Of a stretch of 48,309 nucleotides of DNA, positions 42,101-48,309 are shown piece by piece; position 1 is the stretch's first letter, and each line of letters opens with the position of its first letter. The notes under the pieces are model-generated. The model was not told the DNA's origin, did not search any database, and worked only from the letters and a program-made list of their open reading frames with translations. The position numbers and the translations under genes are program-made. Source of the DNA: Triparma columacea (lineage: Eukaryota; Sar; Bolidophyceae; Parmales; Triparmaceae); contig BRYA01000154.1 in the NCBI GenBank assembly GCA_030267965.1, forward strand, positions 35,654 to 83,962, read 5' to 3'.

Positions 42101-43579
42101 ATGTACATGTCCCTCAGGATGCTTCCCCATCGCCTTACAAGGGAGACAGCGAGGGCTCCCTCTCTGAGCAGCTGTCTTGCCCTTCGTTCAATCTCCTCCC
42201 CCCCCCCCAAATCCTCCCCCCTCTGGTCCGACATCCAGAAGAGGGTAGCCGGGATCCTATCGTCGGTTTCCGCGAATATTGTGACGGCAACTCAGGCGGT
42301 GGCAACAGACGTAGCCACTGTGACACTGGCTAATGTTTCTGAAGGGAACAAGATCAAGGCGCTTAAGAGACTTGACGCTGTGGAGACTCAGAGGCTGGAG
42401 GAGGTTGAGACCGCCCTCAGCTTGAACGAGCAGATTGCCCAGAGCAAGATTGTCGACCTGCAGCTGAAGAGTGAGAAAGAGATGGAACTGTATGCGAGTG
42501 ACAAGGAGAGGTTGGAAAAGGCTCTAGAGGAGTGGAAGGAGGCCGCGGAGAAAAAAAATGAGATCATGGAGGAGATGGAAGGTGCGGGCGAGGGGTTGGA
42601 GGAAGGGCTGGGGGAAGGTGAGCACCCAGTTTTGGGGGTGCTCTTGTCTGACTTGGGCCACAAGAAAATCTACAAGGCGAGCATCGAGAAGCTTGCCTCC
42701 CTGCCGGTGTGGAAGAAGCAGAGAATCTTCAGGGTGGAGCGCGCCGAGAAGATTGCCCTCGACAAGTTAAAGCAAAAGCACCAGGTTGGCTTCCCCGGAA
42801 TTATCACCCTGTGCGAAGGAATAGACGGAACGCTCAAGGTCCTCGACGGTCAGCACAGGGTGGCGGCAATGTCGATCCTGAAGAAATTGAAGCAAGAGGC
42901 GGGAGAGAAAGTCGATTCTAAGTTAACCTTCGACCCTGAGGTCATTTTGGTCGAAGTTTTCCAAGAGAAGGGCCAGGATGTCAAGTGAGTGAGGGGGTGC
43001 GGAAGGGGTAGAATGGGTGGAAAGCAGAGAACAAAGTGCCACATTTGAGGCTCGAAGCTCGAAGCTCGAAGCTCGAATCCGGAGCGAAGCCAGACTCATC
43101 CTCTTCCTCGCCGCCCAAACAAACGAACCCTTCCAACCCGCAGTTTTGCTGAGGCCCTCTTTACAGAAATCAACAGGGCAGAACCAGTAAGGCTCGTGGA
43201 CATGCCAGACGCAGGAGCGACGCCCGAAGTTCACAGAATCCTCAGGTCCGCCACTGAAAACTTGAGGGTCAAGTATAACGTCATGTTTTCTGACTCTTCA
43301 AGGTGCATGAAACCAAACTTGAACATCGACACACTCCGCGATGACCTTTTCAAGGCCGAGGTCCTCAGCAAGAACGGTATCGACAACGAGGATGATTTGC
43401 TGCTATGGCTGGAGAACCAAAACTCCTTTATGGAAAGAAGACTCAAAAGGGGCCTCATTGATGCTCCCAAGAGGGCTATCGCCAAGGCTACCAAGGAACG
43501 CTTCTTCCTCGGCCTCGATGACAAGTGGATAGTGAGCGGAAAGAGGAGAAGGAAGGCAAAGGGAGAGAAGAAGGCATAG
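42101..43579 (+). CDS. ParB/Srx-like DGQHR-domain protein, probable organelle leader
   Basis: Two exons, 42101-42984 and 43144-43579 (phase 2), give 439 residues; later ATGs (42119) are also possible starts. The first 40 residues are Arg/Ser-rich without acids (MLPHRLTRETARAPSLSSC), like a mitochondrial or plastid presequence. A long Glu/Lys coiled coil lies at about 85-165 (LDAVETQRLEEVETALSLNEQ). The domain core is GTLKVLDGQHRVAAMSILK (about 245-265), the DGQHR signature of the ParB/sulfiredoxin-like fold that handles nucleotides or DNA in bacteria. The C-terminal part (PNLNIDTLRDDLFKAEVLSK) continues the domain, ending in a basic tail (SGKRRRKAKGEKKA). Function in algae unknown. Intron 1 has a 7-bp repeat. 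Confidence 0.8.
43051..43077. repeat. 7-bp tandem repeat (CTCGAAG)4 in an intron
   Basis: Four copies of CTCGAAG, the last ending CTCGAAT, lie in the intron 42985-43143 of the ParB-like gene, just before a GGAGCGAAGCC word similar to words in other introns of the window. Confidence 0.9.
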
Positions 43580-43859
43580 GAGGAAATTTGTTTAAGTATT
43601 TTTATTGTTTTGCGGAGCGAAGGGGTTGGGGGAGTCATGGGATTGAGGGGACCGAGGAAGGAGGAAACATCGGTCGGGTCGGGTTGAATTGAGTCAAGTA
43701 TGTGTAAACTTTTGTTTCCCTTGTTAACGAACGTCGCAAATTCTTCAAATTAATGTTCCCTGAGAACTGGCTTTCCCCACGGCTGTTGGAGGAGCTCAAA
43801 AATCCAACTTTGAAACTTCTGTTCTCCACCCTTCCGCTAAATAGTCACACTCCGCAAAT

Positions 43860-45318
43860 ATGTCCTCCGTGTTAGAGAAGGCCGGATGTGCGGCCTTCAT
43901 GGTCGTCTTGATCACCTCAGCCTTCTTACTTGGCTTCTCTTTTTACGTTGGTGAGTCTATTGCCTTAAAGCTCTCTGTGGTGCTTTTGGGGAAAAATTCG
44001 GGGCGAGATCCACCAGGATTTAAGGTTTACGCGGGTAACACCGCTTCTTTGACTGCATGGAGACCATGCTGGGATGTAGGAGAGGCCAGGAGCGAAGGGA
44101 TGGAAACAGAGGTTTGATTGTTGGGGAAGGATTTGGTGGTTCATGAGCGGGCAAACTTACCCAGTGACCATAGCCTCAGCGTGGCGGTATTCAATGAACC
44201 GAAAGAGGCGCCATTCCCTGTTTCGCCTTCCCTCTTACCCCCTCCCCCCCCTTCCCCTTTGCTTCCCTCTTCCCCACCCAGTGGAACCCAACGCTCTGGG
44301 AATCGATTACAATAAGATCAGCAGTAAGCTAGACACAGAGACACTTCACCAACCCGGGCGTATCTTTTTGGGCGTTGGGCACGAAATGATTACATTCCCA
44401 ACCACACAGCAGTCGAGAGATCTGGGCGTTCTCACGGGGCGATCCAAGGGTGAGTTGGAGAGGGGTCGGGGGCCCGGGTCGTGGAGAGGGTAGGGACGAA
44501 AAGGGAGAAAATTGGATCGAGTGGCCGAGCAAGAGGGCAGGGGCGCGTTGAGTTGGGGGCGGGGGGACTAGTGAGGGAGGGGAAGTGTGTGCACATTATA
44601 TACATGCGCTATGTCATAGCACTTCAATCTTTCTCTGTCTAACCCCTTCCTCTCTCAAGATGGTCTCTCTGTCGAGTTCCAGTGCAACTACCAATTCCAG
44701 TACGAACCGTCTATCGACGCTCTGTCGAAAATTTACATGGACTACAAGGGTAAGCACGAGGCCTCGTTCGACTACTACGCAGGCTCTGTCATCCGAGACA
44801 CAATCGCCGAGTACAGCGCTTTTGAAGTCATCACGAAGCGCGGAAAACTGAGTAGCGACATGGAAAACAGTGTAAAGGAAGAACTTCAAAAGTACGGAGT
44901 TGTCGTGACGGCCCTTCAGCTGCTCCAGACAAATCTCCCGGACAGGTTCATTGCAGCCATCGAGGAGACAGTCATCACGGAGCAGAACTTGGAGAAGGCA
45001 AGCTTCGGACTTGAGAAGGCGAAAATCAACGGAGAGACAAAGAGGCTCACTGCAGAGATTGACGGTGGGCTGATCAAGGTCACCGCCCAAGCCGAGGCAA
45101 CATCGACCCTGAACAAGGCCAACGCCGACGCGAAGGCCATTGCAGTGCAGCTTGAATCAGAAAGGATATCTTACAAGGCCCTTTACGATAGCATCAGTGC
45201 AAAGTACGGAAGTGGCGCCTTTGGAGTTCAACAGCTGCTGGCTTACATACGAACAGAGACCATCACAAAAACCCAAGCGAACTCAATCGACGTGGCGGTC
45301 GACCCTATCGTGAGTTGA
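43860..45318 (+). CDS. SPFH/band-7 (prohibitin/flotillin superfamily) membrane protein
   Basis: Three exons, 43860-43950, 44282-44449 and 44660-45318 (phases 1, 1), give 305 residues. A single N-terminal span (CAAFMVVLITSAFLLGFSF) is followed directly by the SPFH domain: VVEPNALGIDYNKISSKLD, GRIFLGVGHEMITFPTTQQ, KDGLSVEFQCNYQFQYEPSI (about 88-108), VIRDTIAEYSAFEVITKRG and MENSVKEELQKYGVVVTAL. An Ala/Glu-rich coiled coil ends the protein (AEIDGGLIKVTAQAEATST). SPFH proteins form cage-like oligomers on membranes that organise lipids or proteases. Intron 1 is long (331 bp) and could contain a small missed exon, but the joined sequence reads as a normal SPFH start. Confidence 0.88.
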
Positions 45319-46526
45319 GGGTTAGTTTGTGAGCTGAGGGTATGGGGTAATCTTAAACGAAACAAAGTGAGAGCCAAAGTTTATTCAGTTCAGTTAGTTT
45401 GAGGATTCATTGGTTCCCTCGGGGGGGGTTAGTTTGGGAGGGTTGGGTTGGAAGAAGGCAAGGGAAAGGGAGGCTGTGTATATAGGGTCCGTGCGACTCT
45501 TTGGGTCGATTTGAGGGATTGGGAAGGATTGAAGGGTGCAGCATATAGATACAATTTTGTTATTGGGAAGATATAGCGTACTTGAAATGGCAAATGGGAG
45601 CAAACGCTGATCTTAGGACTGGAAACACGAAGACATGGAGGCATAGACGAAGTTCAAGGTGTGAACTATGAAACTTTCCAAAAAAAAAAAACCTCAAAAA
45701 CAATTTCTTGATACAGCAAACTCATTTACATCGCATTGTCGTATTCGTTGCAACCAGAAGATCGATAATACTACGCAACACTCAGAAAATAGAGTTTGAT
45801 CGCTTTAAGTGTTGACTAAAGCATAATACCTTGCTCACACCACTCCCGGCCAACGTCGTGAGCACAAGCAATTCAGTCCTCATTTGGAAGGTGAGAATGT
45901 GAAGAGAGGGACGAAAAGGCTTGAAATTGGACCGGAGTGGTATATTGAGGGGTTCTATGGGCCTGATCGTGATGATGACATGATGGGGCCTGCCCATTCC
46001 CAACTGCACTTCATACGCTTGTGTTGCGACCAAAGTTCAACCCGAGTTTTGTTTTGGGATTGATTGATGAGTGACTTGTATTTTCACCCCGCTGCTCCTC
46101 AATTGATAGATATACACTCCTTCAAAGTTCTGCTGCGTCCGAATTCTTACTATCAACCGTACGTCAAACTAACGCCCGTAAGTCCCTCCTTCCATCCCCT
46201 CCTCCTCAGTGCTTCAACCATCGCCTGTTGACCCCTTAAATCACCTCTTTGGTACTGTCGTCGTACTAGTCGGATTCAGCCTCATAAAGTTCTACCTACG
46301 GGTGGTCGGAAGGGTGGGCGGCGAATATTTCGCAGCCTCTGCAGGAACCAAAGTTCTCTGCGACACCCCTTTTACAGGAAGTTTGAAGACTCTCAACTGG
46401 TCGCTCGAAGATCCCCCCTCGATTGAAGGCAGTGTACACGCTTCAAAGACCGAGAGAGAAGCTTGCTAGACTGTATTATCAGTCGCCTGCCGACCTCCCC
46501 ACAAAGCTCAGCTTTCGCCCAAAACC
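45319..46526. other. Gene-poor intergenic region
   Basis: About 1.2 kb between the SPFH gene and the mini-exon gene. It contains an A12 run near 45680 and the second copy of the dispersed repeat (45887-45945). An open stretch at 46209-46469 has no ATG (it begins after TCCTCCTCAG) and one hydrophobic segment (LFGTVVVLVGFSLIKFYL); it might be a 5' exon of an unseen gene. Nothing else was recognised. Confidence 0.55.
45887..45945. repeat. Dispersed repeat copy 2
   Basis: Same element as at 12878-12935, same orientation, about 33 kb away. Shared words include GGAAGGTGAGAATGT and CTTGAAATTGGACCGGA. Both copies begin with a sequence resembling a splice donor, but no flanking exon is apparent. Confidence 0.55.
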
Positions 46527-48309
46527 ATGAACACCATCGCCACTAGTTACGATCCTACCAGGTTGGACGCTGATTGCAACAACACCGTGGACGACATTAA
46601 GAACAGACTTTTTAAAAGCGACATCAATGACAAGGATACCATGGACACAACTGATAGAGATCATGAAGAAGGAGAAGTGGTTGAATGTGTGACTGACAAA
46701 GACAGGGAGCTCAAGGTTGCACGCAATGACGACCCACTCTATAATCTCGATATCAACGCCGAGGGCCAGGTAAACGCAGATGCTGGAGTCGTGAATGATG
46801 CCGGCAAGACCGACGCTGCCTCCAAGCTCCCCTCAGGTCCCAATCACACGGACGCCGGACAAGGTGAGTTGTGCGTTGAGAGCCGGAAGAGAAAAATACA
46901 TTTCAATACTCTAGGGGAGAGCGGGAGAGTCGCGGGAGGGCGCGTTGAAACTTTGTAATTTGTTCTCACTTTTGCAATGTGTTGTCACCTTCGCAGTCTC
47001 TGAATCTAAAAGCTCTCACGAGGACGCTGGACGAGACCAAGGTAAGTTCGATTCAGGGAGTCGTAGGGGGGGAGACACTTGATATGCTACACGGAAACGA
47101 GGAGCACGCGTTGAAATCTCTTCATGTTGACTAACATAACAAACACCATAATCGCCATTACCGCAGACTCTGAAAATGGCCATGAGGATGCCAGACGAGG
47201 TGAGTTGTGCGTTGAGCGGCAGAAGAGAGAAAGGACAATTTGATACTCTAGGAGATAGTGGGAGAGTCGCGAGAGGGCGCGTTGAAGCTTGTATTTTTTG
47301 CTCACTTTTGCAATGTGTTGTGTCGTCCCCTTCACAGTCTCTAAATCTAAAAGCTATCATGAAGACGCTGGACAAGACCGAGGTAAGTTCGATTCAGGGA
47401 GTCCCAGGGGGGGAGACCCTTGTAGTTTTTATCACCGCCTGCGTGCGGAACATGCGGAGCCATTCGCGGAGGGCCTGGCCCTCGGCGTTGAGCTCGACGT
47501 GCGGCGGCCGCGGCGCACGTGTGCGCGCGCAGGTCTGCGGCGACTGCATGGGATCCATCTCCTGCGACCGCATGGGTTCCGTCTGCGGCGACCGCATGGG
47601 TTCTGTCTGCGGCGACCGCATGGGTTCCGTCTGCGGCGACCACATGGGTTCCTTCTGCGGCGACCGCATGGGTTCCGTCTCCGGCGACCGCATGGGGCAC
47701 TTCTGGAGCAACCGCATGGGTTCCATCTCCGGCGACCGCGTGGGGTGCTTGATATGCTACACAGAAACGAGGAGCACGCGTTGAAATCTCTTCATGTTGA
47801 CTAACATAACAAACACCATAATCATCATTACCGCAGACCCCAAAAACGGCCACGAGGACTCCAAACGAGGTGAGTTGTGCGTTGAGAGGCGGAAAAGAAA
47901 AACGAATTTTAATACTCTAGGGGAGAGCAGGAGAGTCGCGGGAGGAAGCGTTGAAACTTTGTAGTTTTTTCTCACCGCCTGCGTGCGGAACGTGTGGAAC
48001 CATTCGCGGAGGTCCTGGCTGTCGGCTTTGAGCTTGACGGACGGTGGCCGCGGCACACGCGCGCGCGCGCCGGTCTGTGGCGACCGCGTGGGTTCCGTCT
48101 GCGGCGACCATGTGGGTTCCGTCTGCGGCGACCGCATGGGGCGCTTCTGCGGCGACCGCATGGGACGCTTCTGCGGCGACCGCATGGGTTCCATCTCCAG
48201 CGACCGCGTGGGGCGCTTGATATGCTACACAGAAACTAGGAGCACGCGTTGAAATCTCTTCATGTTGACTGACAAACACCCTAATCGCCATTACCGTCAT
48301 TGATGTAAT
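46527..48309 (+). CDS. Acidic protein with a tandem mini-exon array (partial, runs off window)
   Basis: Exon 1 (46527-46863) encodes 112 residues from MNTIATSYDPTRLDADC, rich in Asp/Glu, ending HTDAGQ. Alternating mini-exons follow, all phase 1 on both sides: A1 46997-47041 (VSESKSSHEDAGRDQ), B1 47167-47199 (DSENGHEDARR), A2 47338-47382 (VSKSKSYHEDAGQDR) and B2 47837-47869 (DPKNGHEDSKR). Each is flanked by good donor and acceptor sites. Introns of the same class are near copies of one another. Each mini-exon carries HED, and any can be skipped or duplicated without frame change. If the first intron is retained, the frame gives a 31-residue tail starting GELCVESRKRK and then stops; the same tail follows B2. 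After B2 the expected third A exon is missing and the next acceptor is altered at the window edge. Function unknown. Confidence 0.6.
46864..47869 (+). repeat. Tandem exon-intron repeat (A/B mini-exon array)
   Basis: Basic unit about 341 bp: a-type intron (GTGAGTTGTGCGTTGAG...), 45-nt exon A, b-type intron (GTAAGTTCGATTCAGGGAGTC...), 33-nt exon B. The a-type intron occurs at 46864, 47200 and 47870; the b-type at 47042 and 47383. The second b-type intron is enlarged by about 330 bp of GC-rich insert. Confidence 0.85.
47533..47745. repeat. 24-bp minisatellite, copy block 1
   Basis: About eight units of 24 bp (CGACCGCATGGGTTCCGTCT plus GCGG) inside the second b-type intron, preceded by a GC-rich unique part starting TCACCGCCTGCGTGCGGAAC. 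Several frames on both strands stay open because 24 is a multiple of three. Confidence 0.92.
47968..48218. repeat. GC-rich insert and 24-bp minisatellite, copy block 2
   Basis: A second copy of the insert: the same unique lead (TCACCGCCTGCGTGCGGAAC), a CG-alternating run (near 48058-48070) and six or seven 24-bp units. It is fused at the left to an a-type intron and at the right to the end of a b-type intron (CTTGATATGCTACACAGAAA), so an exon A has been lost between them. Confidence 0.9.

Noticed and set aside
46209..46469. Plus-strand 86-residue open frame with a hydrophobic segment
   Set aside because: It lacks an ATG and recognisable domains. It might be an exon, so it is mentioned only within the intergenic entry.
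47394..48300. CRISPR array from the 24-bp repeats
   Set aside because: The units are contiguous with no spacers and lie in a eukaryotic intron; this is a minisatellite.
1..48309. tRNA or rRNA genes
   Set aside because: I looked for B-box-like GGTTCGA words and cloverleaf partners and found only isolated words inside coding sequence; no rRNA sequence was recognised.

Overview
This is nuclear DNA from a eukaryote, most likely a photosynthetic stramenopile (ochrophyte alga) with a compact genome. Three things point there: an intronless light-harvesting protein of the fucoxanthin-chlorophyll a/c type; a cytochrome b6 cofactor-assembly protein (CCB1) encoded in the nucleus with an N-terminal signal peptide; and several signal-peptide-plus-phenylalanine N-termini of the sort used for complex plastids. 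Genes are dense, lie on both strands and are separated by a few hundred bases. Introns are mostly 80-180 bp. Of 41 introns I placed, 32 begin GTGAG and 7 begin GTAAG. I cannot name the species; a bolidophyte/parmalean, pelagophyte or diatom relative would all fit.

Layout. 0-7 kb: a possibly plastid-targeted unknown protein, a secreted/membrane GH3 glycoside hydrolase, and a four-exon gene with two P-loop kinase domains. 7.5-11.5 kb: a tandem pair of related RNA-binding-type proteins sharing an almost identical motif. 11.5-18.6 kb: a membrane RING-H2 protein, a Cys-rich/Lys-rich protein with a fresh internal duplication, a RING+BRCT protein of BRCA1/BARD1 architecture, and a small basic protein. 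18.8-26 kb: a small unknown protein, a class I methyltransferase, a PIF1-type helicase and a cyclic-nucleotide-domain voltage-gated channel with an unusual pore. 26-31.6 kb: a large unknown membrane protein, CCB1, and an eEF3-like HEAT protein with no ABC cassettes. 31.6-34.3 kb: a strongly AT-rich island, the light-harvesting gene and a THI5/NMT1-type protein. 34.5-45.3 kb: an Asp-box/kelch propeller protein, a secreted Cys-rich protein, a WW+PP2C phosphatase, the FACT subunit SSRP1, a ParB-like DGQHR protein and an SPFH/band-7 protein. 45.3-48.3 kb: a gene-poor stretch, then an acidic-protein gene whose 3' part is a tandem array of alternating 45-nt and 33-nt mini-exons, all in phase 1, with a GC-rich 24-bp minisatellite inside two introns.

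The genes do not form operons. Many are arranged head to head (for example SSRP1 with the ParB-like gene, and the methyltransferase with PIF1) and probably share short promoters. Chromatin/DNA maintenance (SSRP1, PIF1, the RING-BRCT gene) and plastid functions (LHC, CCB1, perhaps the WW-PP2C phosphatase) recur. The least ordinary parts are the mini-exon array at the right end, the WW-PP2C fusion, the two-kinase fusion, and the paralogous pair at 7.5-11.5 kb. Exon boundaries were chosen by splice signals, phase and domain continuity; most are exact by reading-frame arithmetic, but none is supported by transcripts here.
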